Below, one piece after another: positions 6,939 through 14,627 of a stretch of 64,000 bases of DNA. The number at the start of each line of letters is the position of its first letter. Position 1 is the first letter of the stretch. Made by a program: the position numbers and the translations under genes. The stretch spans positions 124,001-188,000 of the forward strand of contig CALNAK010000021.1 of the NCBI GenBank assembly GCA_937874185.1, given 5' to 3'. The notes under the pieces were generated by a model that did not search any database, had not been told where the DNA came from, and saw nothing but the letters and a program-made list of their open reading frames with translations. Origin of the DNA: an uncultured Lactobacillus sp. (GTDB taxonomy: Bacteria > Bacillota > Bacilli > Lactobacillales > Lactobacillaceae).

Positions 6939-8243
6939 TTACTTAGCCACAAGAACTTTTTTTAAATCAGAAATAAATCCTGGATATGAGATGTCGATTG
7001 CTTCGATATTTTTAATCTTAAATGGTGTTGCTGTCAAAATAGACGCAATACACAACATCATCGCAATTCTATGATCATTGTGGCTATCCACGTCATCCTT
7101 GACTTTGATAGTTTGTTCCCCTTGAATCACGATAGAATCGTCATTAACTTGCATAACAATTCCCAGTTTGGCTAGTTCAACTCGCATGTTCCTAATTCGA
7201 TCACTTATTTGCAAATGTACATCATGGATACCTTCTATGACAGTGGAACCACTTGCTTGAGATGCCATTAAGGCGACCAAAGGTATTTCATCAATAATAA
7301 ATGGCACTTGTTTAGCTGTTATTTTAATACCATGTAATTTTTGAGATTCAATTATCAAATCACCGTAAGGTTCAACACTCTTAACTGATCGATTCTCGAT
7401 AGAAATTTTGGCACCCATTTGTTCCGCAACTTTTAACATACCGATTCTGGTTAGATTAAGTCCAACTTTAGGCAAAGTTATCTTACTACCTTTTGATAAT
7501 AATGCTCCGACAATATAAAACGCTGCCGACGAGAAGTCCCCTGGAATCGTCAAATTCTGCCCTTGCAAGTCACTGTGATTAGGATTAACGGTAATTACAT
7601 CCGGTTTGGTAACAATATCCGCTCCGAAGTAATTAGCTAGAACCTCAGTGTGATCACGTGTTGGTAATTTACGAATAATGGTTGTTTTAGTTTTAGCATA
7701 AATACCTGCCATAATCAGACTACTCTTGATTTGAGCACTAGAAATATCCTGCTGATAAGTAATCCCCTGTAAATTGTTACTACCTTTTACTCTAATTGGC
7801 AAAACTTGTTCCGTCGTTGGAACAATCTGACCACCCATACCACTTAATAATCTAGTTAACCGATCAATAGACCGTCCGCTCAGATAGTTTCCACCTTGAA
7901 CGGTATATTCATTAGTTGAACTAGCTAAAACTCCTAATAGTAGACTCTCAAGTGTTCCCACATTATCAATATTCAATGGCTGATCTAACTCTTTGAGTTG
8001 ATGATTCACACCTTTAATGATCATATCTTTATTACTCATTTCAGTATGAATCTTTGCTCCCAATTCCTTAAAAACTTTGGCCGTAACAGCTAAGTCATCA
8101 GAATAAGTAAAATTACTAATCTGAGTAACACCGTCAGCTAAGGCACCCAAAATAATTGCACGGTGAGCAATGCTCTTGTCACCTGGTACATTTATTTCCC
8201 CTAGAAATTTAAATTTGCGTGGTCGAGTATTATAATCAAACAT
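6939..8243 (-). CDS. aroA: 3-phosphoshikimate 1-carboxyvinyltransferase (EPSP synthase)
   Basis: This enzyme condenses shikimate-3-phosphate with phosphoenolpyruvate in the pathway to chorismate. The 434-residue protein shows the family signatures: PGDKSIAHRAIILGALADG near residue 20, LPTRDHTEVLANYFGADI in the middle, DFSSAAFYIVGALL, DEIPLVALMASQASGST and DHRIAMMLCIASI near the C-terminus. A GAGGTG ribosome binding site precedes the ATG. No other shikimate-pathway gene (aroB, aroC, aroE, aroK, tyrA, pheA) is next to it, which is unusual because lactobacilli that have the pathway usually keep it as a cluster. Either the rest lies elsewhere or this is an isolated copy. Confidence 0.93.
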   Translation of the reverse strand: MFDYNTRPRKFKFLGEINVPGDKSIAHRAIILGALADGVTQISNFTYSDDLAVTAKVFKELGAKIHTEMSNKDMIIKGVNHQLKELDQPLNIDNVGTLESLLLGVLASSTNEYTVQGGNYLSGRSIDRLTRLLSGMGGQIVPTTEQVLPIRVKGSNNLQGITYQQDISSAQIKSSLIMAGIYAKTKTTIIRKLPTRDHTEVLANYFGADIVTKPDVITVNPNHSDLQGQNLTIPGDFSSAAFYIVGALLSKGSKITLPKVGLNLTRIGMLKVAEQMGAKISIENRSVKSVEPYGDLIIESQKLHGIKITAKQVPFIIDEIPLVALMASQASGSTVIEGIHDVHLQISDRIRNMRVELAKLGIVMQVNDDSIVIQGEQTIKVKDDVDSHNDHRIAMMLCIASILTATPFKIKNIEAIDISYPGFISDLKKVLVAK

Positions 8244-8362
8244 TATTATTACACCTCAATATATTAATAAGCTTGTCCATTGATAAACATTCAGCTAATT
8301 GTTTGCTTCCATACTGTTACGCTACCTAATTTCTAAATATAAAACAAATTTTTTGTCCTAAA

Positions 8363-8393
8363 AGCAAAAAAAATAGGACTTTCGCCCTATTTT
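8363..8393 (-). terminator. Intrinsic terminator of the yfcC-pepV transcript
   Basis: The minus-strand arms AAAATAGG and CCTATTTT surround GCGAAAGT and run into a long T tract. An overlapping alternative pairing (GTCCTA with TAGGAC) is also possible. Confidence 0.8.
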
Positions 8394-8410
8394 CACGTTT
8401 TATTAAACTC

Positions 8411-9745
8411 TTAGACACATAATCTGTAAATTGCTTCAGCAAATATTTCCATAGCTTTTCTCATATCTGCCTTGCTCCAATTTTCGTTTGCTTGATGCAT
8501 GTAATTTGGAGTTGTTGGTAACATTCCACCAAAGGCGACACAGTTATTCATTGTTCTAGCAAATGTAGCACCACCTGAAATAGCTGGTTCTGATTTAGTA
8601 TCACCAGTTAAATCTTGATATGTTTGCATCAATGTTTTAACTAATTCACTATCGGTTGGTACATACAATGGAGCAACATAATCGTAGTTCTCATATTTGA
8701 TGCCATATTTTTCAACGGAGTCAGAAACATGTTTAATCAATTCATCGTGATCAACTTTAACAGGAATCCTCATATCAATTTGCATTCTTGATTCTTCAGG
8801 TGTGATCTTCAAACTAGAAATATTAAAGGTTAATCTACCTGATACGTCATCAGAAACATCCCCCAAAAGATTTGTTCCATTGGCATCTTCGCCAAATTCC
8901 TTTAAGAATTGCAATACTTTAACGTCTGGGAAAACATCTGATAAGGCAATGGCTAATCTAACAACCGCATTAACACCTTCTGGAGCGTTCATTGCGTGAA
9001 CTGATTTACCATGAACTTCAATTGAACCGTCTTTTTGATCAGCATCAAAGTTATGATTTTTAAGAGCAGCAAAGACTTCATCCTGTTTAGGACCATCATA
9101 AATGGCTTTTCCTGGAACAGCATTGAAGGCATTCTCCAAATCAAGATTCAATTCAGTTGAGCCAGGTCCAACTAAGTATGATTGTTGCAAACCTTTTTCA
9201 GCATAAATCAATGGGAAATCAGCATCAGGAGCAATTCCTAAATCAATTGGATCTTCCTTCTTGTTATATTCAGCTAGACATCTCCAAAGGATTTCTTCAT
9301 CCGTACCGAAGATAATACGAATTTTTTTATTAAATTTGTAACCCTTATCGAGAATAGCCTTAACAGCATAAATGGCTGACATTGTTGGTCCTTTGTCATC
9401 TTGAGTTCCACGACCGTACAATTTACCATCTTTTTCAGTTAGTTGGTATGGTTCAACATCCCAAGCTTCCAAATTACCGGCTGGAACTTCATCCATATGA
9501 CCGACAATACCAAAAGTTTGATCTCCTTCACCAATATCAGCGTATCCATAATAACCTTCGGGATCTTCGAAAGTTTTAAAGCCAAGATTCTCAGCTATTT
9601 CAAGCACTTGATCTAAGGCAGCCTTAGGTCCTTTACCAAATGGTGCATTGGGTTGTGCATCCTCATTATAAGAAGCAATCCCAACAATCTTACCTAAATC
9701 CTTGATGGCGGCATCTTGAATTTCATCTGTAATAAACTTTTCCAT
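8411..9745 (-). CDS. pepV: Dipeptidase PepV (M20 metallopeptidase)
   Basis: PepV is a cytoplasmic di-zinc dipeptidase that finishes breakdown of imported peptides in lactic acid bacteria. The 444-residue sequence has all the expected metal ligands and catalytic acids: GHMDEVPAG, GRGTQDDKGP, the glutamate pair in FGTDEEILWRC, the aspartate in APDADFPL, and the C-terminal histidine in PNYMHQANENW. It contains the long lid insertion typical of PepV. It begins 29 bp after the stop of a YfcC-like transporter gene and ends at a terminator, so the two genes are probably cotranscribed, pairing uptake or exchange with peptide hydrolysis. Confidence 0.95.
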   Translation of the reverse strand: MEKFITDEIQDAAIKDLGKIVGIASYNEDAQPNAPFGKGPKAALDQVLEIAENLGFKTFEDPEGYYGYADIGEGDQTFGIVGHMDEVPAGNLEAWDVEPYQLTEKDGKLYGRGTQDDKGPTMSAIYAVKAILDKGYKFNKKIRIIFGTDEEILWRCLAEYNKKEDPIDLGIAPDADFPLIYAEKGLQQSYLVGPGSTELNLDLENAFNAVPGKAIYDGPKQDEVFAALKNHNFDADQKDGSIEVHGKSVHAMNAPEGVNAVVRLAIALSDVFPDVKVLQFLKEFGEDANGTNLLGDVSDDVSGRLTFNISSLKITPEESRMQIDMRIPVKVDHDELIKHVSDSVEKYGIKYENYDYVAPLYVPTDSELVKTLMQTYQDLTGDTKSEPAISGGATFARTMNNCVAFGGMLPTTPNYMHQANENWSKADMRKAMEIFAEAIYRLCV

Positions 9746-9774
9746 TTGTAAAACCTCCCAAAAATTTTAATCTA

Positions 9775-11280
9775 CTATTTAATCATCGCACAAATAACTA
9801 GAAATGCAGCAATTACTACGAAAAGAATCACCATTAATTTCCACATATATTTCAACCACTTCAATATATCAACGTGACCTATTGCCAAAGCTCCCATAAC
9901 GACACCAGAAGTTGGTGTTACTAAGTTAACTAGTCCAGAGGCAGCTTGATAGGCTGTAATAACTAACGAACCATCAACTCCAGAGAACTTACCAAGTGGT
10001 CCCATAATTCCCATTGTTGCAGCAGCTAAGCCAGATGTTGATGGAATTAAGAATGACATTGGAATATAGAAAATATACGTTAAAACAATAAATACTCCTG
10101 CAGATAAACTTTGTAGTCCCGTTTCACCAGCATGAAGAACTGTTGCAGTGATATATCCGTTATTCATAATAACTTGAATTCCACGAGCAACTGCAACAAT
10201 AATTGCAACACTCAAGAATTCATTCATACCACCCATAAAGGCTGTGATATATTCAGATTCTTTCATTCTGAAGACAAACATGATAACAACTGACATCATG
10301 AAGAATAACGTTGTTATTTCTGTAAAGTACCATGTTCCAAGTGGAGCTAAATCCTTACCAATTAAGGCCCCTAAGAATGGAATATTTGTTAGCCACTTAG
10401 TAAAGTTTTCAAAGAATGTCCAACTAGGATTTAAGCTTGACCATGGAATCAAACTGACAATCATGATTACAAAGGTTAAACCAAAGAGCCAAAGAACAGC
10501 CTTTTGTTTTTTTGATAATTTGTCATCAATATCTCTTTCAGGCATTGAAAATTCCTCAAGATCTTTTTGACGACGATCGAAAACATATGATTGAGATGGA
10601 TCTTTTTTAATTTTGTCAGCATAACGCATGACATAAATAATACTGATGGCGGTTACAATCACCAATAAAATCATCCGTGGAATCAAACCATCTCCAGGTG
10701 ATATATTCAGTGTCTGTGATGCAACACCTGTCGCAAAGGGGTTAACTGTTGAAGCTAAACAACCCACTTGTGTACCAATTAAAGCAATCGAGATAGCTGT
10801 AATCGAATCATACCCAACACCAATCATAACTGGAATTAGAATTGGATAAAACGCAATTGTTTCTTCACCCATTCCATAAGTAGATCCTCCAATCGCAAAT
10901 AATGCCATTAGAATAGGAATAAGAGCTTTTTCTTTTCCTTTATACTTACGAACAGTAGCACTGATACCATCATCCAAAGCCTTAGTTTTATTAACAACAC
11001 CTAAGAATCCACCGATAACCAGAATAAATAATGAAACAGAAATCGAACCCTCAGTCTCACCAGTACCAACCATTCCGTTTATAGGTGCTAAAAAGACATC
11101 CCAAATTCCCTGAGGACTACTTGTTCGGGCCTTGTATGTCCCTGCTATAATATTTCCAGCTTTAGTAGTCGCGTACTCACCTGCGGGTATAATCCAAGTC
11201 AATAATGCTACGAAGATAATCAAAAAAAACAAAATAGTATATGCCGACGGCATTTGCCATTTTTTGGTCTTTTTCCCCAT
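9775..11280 (-). CDS. YfcC-family (C4-dicarboxylate/arginine-ornithine-type) membrane transporter
   Basis: This 501-residue polytopic membrane protein belongs to the YfcC/DcuC-like family, with about a dozen hydrophobic segments. Recognisable parts are the N-terminal segment ending in LTWIIPAGEY, GGFLGVVNKTKALDDGI, the conserved GGSTYGMGEETIAFYPILIP and the C-terminal LVNLVTPTSGVVMGALAIG. Family members are described as amino-acid or dicarboxylate carriers; the substrate here is unknown. I chose the ATG at 11280 because AGGAGG lies 8 nt upstream of it; an in-frame TTG six bases earlier is too close to that site. It is followed by pepV, which points to amino-acid or peptide metabolism. Confidence 0.88.
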   Translation of the reverse strand: MGKKTKKWQMPSAYTILFFLIIFVALLTWIIPAGEYATTKAGNIIAGTYKARTSSPQGIWDVFLAPINGMVGTGETEGSISVSLFILVIGGFLGVVNKTKALDDGISATVRKYKGKEKALIPILMALFAIGGSTYGMGEETIAFYPILIPVMIGVGYDSITAISIALIGTQVGCLASTVNPFATGVASQTLNISPGDGLIPRMILLVIVTAISIIYVMRYADKIKKDPSQSYVFDRRQKDLEEFSMPERDIDDKLSKKQKAVLWLFGLTFVIMIVSLIPWSSLNPSWTFFENFTKWLTNIPFLGALIGKDLAPLGTWYFTEITTLFFMMSVVIMFVFRMKESEYITAFMGGMNEFLSVAIIVAVARGIQVIMNNGYITATVLHAGETGLQSLSAGVFIVLTYIFYIPMSFLIPSTSGLAAATMGIMGPLGKFSGVDGSLVITAYQAASGLVNLVTPTSGVVMGALAIGHVDILKWLKYMWKLMVILFVVIAAFLVICAMIK

Positions 11281-11316
11281 AAACAATTCCTCCTATTTAT
11301 CTATATAATGTATATT

Positions 11317-11345
11317 AGAATATACGATAATTTTACCCATTACAA
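11317..11345 (-). promoter_or_regulatory. Candidate sigma-A promoter for yfcC-pepV
   Basis: TTGTAA and TATTCT are separated by 17 bp on the minus strand, upstream of the YfcC-like gene. A cre-like site lies about 50 bp farther upstream. Confidence 0.5.
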
Positions 11346-11390
11346 TAGTTTATTAAAAAATATATTTAAATAAATTTCCTATTGCCACGC

Positions 11391-11419
11391 TTGTGGCAGC
11401 GCTTGCAAACCGCTACAAT
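11391..11419 (+). promoter_or_regulatory. Candidate promoter of the plus-strand membrane gene, with embedded cre-like site
   Basis: TTGTGG and TACAAT are spaced 17 bp apart. Within the spacer, 11394-11407 read on the minus strand is TGCAAGCGCTGCCA, one mismatch from the cre consensus TGNAARCGNWWNCA. A 6-bp inverted repeat (TGCCAC/GTGGCA) overlaps the -35. CcpA binding here would block this promoter. Confidence 0.55.
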
Positions 11420-11449
11420 ATTCTTAGATACAAAAAGGGGACAACATAA

Positions 11450-11992
11450 ATGACTGATACTATTGAATTTGGCCAAAGGGTTAATCGTCGTCCATTAACG
11501 GTTAGTCTAATACTAAGTTTGTTGGCTGGTGGCCTAGGATTCCTCGCCAACCTCAAAGTTTCAATAATCTCATTTTTAAGCGTTTTATTTTTGCTTATAT
11601 GCGTCTATTATCCAATTGTTCTCGACAATCTATTTGGACATTGGCAACTAGAAAAACACGGTGTTTCTTACTATAAAATGAATTCCTATCGTGACAAAAT
11701 TAAAATAATTATGAATCCAAGTAGTGCTGATTTTCAATTTATTAGTTATTCTCAAATTAAAAGTATTCATGTTGTTGAACGTGAGAACAAGTACTCTTTA
11801 GCTGATATTTTAACGATTAAACCTGCCAAACAATCTCATATACCTTGGTTGCGTAAACCACTCTACCTGGAATTAGAATTAAATCACAGTAATGTCGAAT
11901 TGGATGTTTCCTGGGATCAACTCCATGATCCTAAAAATACACTCTATCGTCTAACAAACGCCTTACAAGTCATGGAAAAGAACATAAACTAA
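11450..11992 (+). CDS. Hypothetical membrane protein with two N-terminal transmembrane segments
   Basis: I do not recognise a named family. The 180-residue protein has two closely spaced hydrophobic segments (about residues 17-33 and 36-58), then a soluble, probably beta-rich part of about 120 residues with alternating hydrophobic positions (for example SQIKSIHVVERENKYS and PLYLELELNHSNVELDVSW). This resembles small membrane proteins with a PH-like cytoplasmic domain, but that is a guess. It has its own promoter-like sequence and a strong terminator shared with the convergent DUF4097 gene. Confidence 0.75.
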   Translation: MTDTIEFGQRVNRRPLTVSLILSLLAGGLGFLANLKVSIISFLSVLFLLICVYYPIVLDNLFGHWQLEKHGVSYYKMNSYRDKIKIIMNPSSADFQFISYSQIKSIHVVERENKYSLADILTIKPAKQSHIPWLRKPLYLELELNHSNVELDVSWDQLHDPKNTLYRLTNALQVMEKNIN

Positions 11993-11995
11993 AAA

Positions 11996-12037
11996 TGGAC
12001 TCTCAATTCTGAATTAGAATTTGAGAGCCCATTTTTT
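11996..12037. terminator. Bidirectional terminator between convergent genes
   Basis: An imperfect stem (CTCTCAA/TTGAGAG core extended by TTCT/AGAA and GG/CC) has A residues before it and T residues after it on the plus strand, so it can work in both directions. It abuts the stop codons of the plus-strand membrane gene and the DUF4097 gene. Confidence 0.8.
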
Positions 12038-13415
12038 AATTAACTTTGATTGTTCCAGATTTAACTCTAACGGTTAAATCATACTGTGGATTATCTCCAA
12101 CAGTTCCTTCTTTCAAACTAAGAACATCATGCTTGAAGTTAGCTTGTTGTCCCATTTTGACAGTTCCACTTTGTGCTTCAAGATCGAAATTATACGAATC
12201 ATTCGGCATCGTTAATTTGACTGTTCCACTAATATTGTTAACGGCGATATCACCAGTAATTTTGGCAAATTCAGCTTTAATGGAACCGGATTTAGCATTA
12301 ATATTACCAGCACCACTCAACTCTACAGCCTTGATGGTCCCGCTACTAGCCACTAATTCATATTCTCTACTTGAAACATTATCTAACTTGATGATACTGC
12401 TACGTGTCTCGACTAACAGGTCTCCTACTGTAGTGATATCTTCCAAAATAATTTTTCCGGAATTGGCCTTGATTGCCAAATTATTGGGTTTAACATCCCT
12501 AACATTCAATAAGCCACTGTGTACAGCAATACTAATATTGCGGAGATTATCCAAATCCTGAATATTTATATCTCCACTATGTGATGAAATTTTAGCATCA
12601 CCTTGAAAATTATCTGGAATCAGAATTTGAGCTCTGATTTTTAATGGGAGAAAATGTGGTACCTCACCTTGAATAATCTTTAAAGTTCCATTATCTAAAC
12701 TGGTTTTAACTTGATACCTTGGATTATTGCGTGACATATATTCGCGAATAATTATCTTATTACCTGAGGTGGGCAAAATTTTTACAGTGGCATTATCGTA
12801 AGAAATATCTAAATTCTTAATGTCATCAGCTACGAAATCCTTCTTATCAGTTAATTTGAGTGACTCTACATAAATTTCTGTATCATTGTCCGAATCTGCA
12901 TCATCGAAAGCCTCGTCAAAATCAAAGTCGAAACTATCCTTTGAAGTCTTGGCAGCCTTTTTAAAAGAATGTTTACGGCCACCACCGAAATTAATTCCAT
13001 TTTCATCAATTGTCATATTGCCCAATTTAATACCGTCTTCATTAACCTCAATAGTCTTACCGCCATTAATAGTAATTCCATCATCATTAATATTTAACAT
13101 TTTGCCGTTATCAATTTTGATCCCGTTATCATCAATATCTATGTGGTGACCATGTCTTTGATCATTAATGTGAAACTTGCCTTTATCGGAGTCATTTAAT
13201 ACTTGAGTAATTAATTCATCAATATCACCAAAACTATCAAAGGCTTTTTTAACAGCTGTTTCTTCAGATATACCGTCTGATAGTTTATCTTCAGCAGAAG
13301 CTATTAAATCTGACTCTAATTCTTCATGTAATTCACGAAGATCTTTGGTATCCGGATAATCATTAAAGATGTTATTTAATTTTTCATTAACTAAGTTACT
13401 TATTTTTTCATTCAT
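12036..13415 (-). CDS. HAAS/DUF4097 beta-strand-repeat protein
   Basis: This 459-residue protein starts with a helical HAAS-like domain (about residues 1-70, HEELESDLIASAEDKL), followed by a glycine- and aspartate-rich repetitive stretch of about 100 residues (ITINGGKTIEVNEDGIKLG) and a DUF4097-type right-handed beta-repeat domain (about 195-459) with recurring units such as SSHSGDINIQDLDN and VNNISGTVKLTMP. No signal peptide or transmembrane segment is visible, so it may stay cytoplasmic. Its start overlaps the PadR stop by 8 bp, indicating translational coupling. PadR-HAAS-DUF4097 pairs are common in Firmicutes and thought to respond to envelope stress; the exact function is unknown. Confidence 0.85.
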   Translation of the reverse strand: MNEKISNLVNEKLNNIFNDYPDTKDLRELHEELESDLIASAEDKLSDGISEETAVKKAFDSFGDIDELITQVLNDSDKGKFHINDQRHGHHIDIDDNGIKIDNGKMLNINDDGITINGGKTIEVNEDGIKLGNMTIDENGINFGGGRKHSFKKAAKTSKDSFDFDFDEAFDDADSDNDTEIYVESLKLTDKKDFVADDIKNLDISYDNATVKILPTSGNKIIIREYMSRNNPRYQVKTSLDNGTLKIIQGEVPHFLPLKIRAQILIPDNFQGDAKISSHSGDINIQDLDNLRNISIAVHSGLLNVRDVKPNNLAIKANSGKIILEDITTVGDLLVETRSSIIKLDNVSSREYELVASSGTIKAVELSGAGNINAKSGSIKAEFAKITGDIAVNNISGTVKLTMPNDSYNFDLEAQSGTVKMGQQANFKHDVLSLKEGTVGDNPQYDLTVRVKSGTIKVN

Positions 13416-13758
13416 AATCTTGTATCCTTCCTAAAATTAATTCATCAATTACCTTTTTTGCAAAATTCCATGCTTCAGTATTTTCTTTTAATGTTTGTTT
13501 ACCCTGTGATGTTATTTGATAATACTTTCGGCGGCCACCTTGGCTCTCATCACCCCAATAACTGGTGATGTCTTCATTCTTCTCTAATCGGCGAAAAACT
13601 GTATAGAGTGTGGCTTCGTTTATTTCATATGCGTTATTACTGAGTTCTCTTACCGTCTTAGCAATTTCATATCCATAACTATCACCCTGGCTAAGAATGT
13701 TTAAAACAATCGTGGCTGTATGTCCACGAATAATATCTTTGGAAATTATCGGTTTCAT
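13408..13758 (-). CDS. PadR-family transcriptional regulator
   Basis: This 116-residue regulator has the PadR winged helix: HTATIVLNILSQGDSYGYEI, then the recognition part NEATLYTVFRRLEKNEDI and the wing YWGDESQGGRRKYYQIT. PadR proteins are dimeric repressors that often control the gene cotranscribed with them. I chose the ATG at 13758 rather than an upstream in-frame start because AAAGGTGAGG lies 8 nt before it. A very good promoter lies just upstream, and the downstream HAAS/DUF4097 gene overlaps its end, so autoregulation of the pair is likely. Confidence 0.93.
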   Translation of the reverse strand: MKPIISKDIIRGHTATIVLNILSQGDSYGYEIAKTVRELSNNAYEINEATLYTVFRRLEKNEDITSYWGDESQGGRRKYYQITSQGKQTLKENTEAWNFAKKVIDELILGRIQDYE

Positions 13759-13790
13759 TATCGCTGCCTCACCTTTATTTCTATGAACAT

Positions 13791-13819
13791 AATTTAGCAC
13801 CAATTACTGTGTGTGTCAA
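13791..13819 (-). promoter_or_regulatory. Sigma-A promoter of the padR-DUF4097 operon (extended -10)
   Basis: TTGACA and TAAATT are separated by 17 bp, with TGC directly before the -10 (extended -10). It lies about 35 bp upstream of the PadR start codon. Confidence 0.75.
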
Positions 13820-13849
13820 AGTAATTTATTCAGAATAATACTATGAAAC

Positions 13850-13890
13850 AAAAAGAGTCTAAATCAAGGGGTTTATACCATGATTTAGAC
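13850..13890 (-). terminator. Intrinsic terminator of the thioesterase gene
   Basis: Minus-strand arms GTCTAAATCA and TGATTTAGAC (10 bp perfect, 14-nt loop) are followed by TCTTTTTG. Confidence 0.8.
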
Positions 13891-13893
13891 TTC

Positions 13894-14391
13894 TTAATCC
13901 ATTGTTAAATGACTTAAAAATTCATCTTTATTTGAATAATTATCTTTTCTCACTGCCAAACGATCTGAGAATCCTGCACAAAGATATTTCTCTTCGTCAG
14001 TTTCTGGAACGATTTGTGGCATTTCTTCAACATTGGCTGATCTCAATACCATTAATGTACAAAAACTAGTAAAGGCTATTTCTGAGATATCAGTTTTCAA
14101 ATCATGACTAAGAATCTTAGTAAAAACCTCAATTTGTCGTCCTGATATTCCAGTTACGAACGACTCGATCTTAATATATTTATCAGTCGTAATTGGACGC
14201 CAGAAATTGATATGATCATATCCTGCTGTCGCAATTTTTGCATGAATTAGTTTAAAACTGGCTAAACCGGCATTTTCATCCAACATACTTAGTGTCTTAC
14301 CACCAAAAAGTGTTTGTTTATCATTTAAATCACCATCGAAAACAACTCGTTCACTGACGGTACGTGTTTGTTGACATGTTTTTTGTTCCAT
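13894..14391 (-). CDS. Acyl-CoA thioesterase (hotdog fold, YciA/ACOT-like)
   Basis: This 165-residue protein resembles cytoplasmic acyl-CoA hydrolases: the N-terminal strand and central helix LFGGKTLSMLDENAGLASFK (about residues 28-47), the strand HINFWRPITTDKYIKIESFV and a C-terminal helix. Such enzymes cleave acyl-CoA to free acid and CoA. The start has ATGAGG upstream. It is a single gene ending at its own terminator and divergent from the lactate permease. Chain-length preference is not readable. Confidence 0.88.
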   Translation of the reverse strand: MEQKTCQQTRTVSERVVFDGDLNDKQTLFGGKTLSMLDENAGLASFKLIHAKIATAGYDHINFWRPITTDKYIKIESFVTGISGRQIEVFTKILSHDLKTDISEIAFTSFCTLMVLRSANVEEMPQIVPETDEEKYLCAGFSDRLAVRKDNYSNKDEFLSHLTMD

Positions 14392-14627
14392 AAAATTTAC
14401 CTCATAAATTAATTGTAACTTAATTAATCACTTTTTCTGTAAAAATTCTATTAATAAAAAATCATTTTGATATATTAACAACAAGATATTTGTGAATAGG
14501 ACTACAATAATACTAGATGTATTTATTAATGGTTCATTTTTTTAAAAATATTTTTCAACTTTGCTATTCCCATAACTAAGCTAATCATTATATAATATAC
14601 AGAATTAATTTAAGGGGGAGCTATCAG

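Noticed and set aside
12046..13149. Two plus-strand ORFs of 171 and 87 residues inside the DUF4097 gene
   Set aside because: They are shadow frames of the repetitive HAAS/DUF4097 coding sequence, rich in Ser/Leu/Pro from reversed Asp/Asn/Ile codons, and lack ribosome binding sites.
14561..14596. Full promoter for the lactate permease
   Set aside because: TATAAT is clear, but the only TTG-type -35 (TTGCTA) is 24 bp away.
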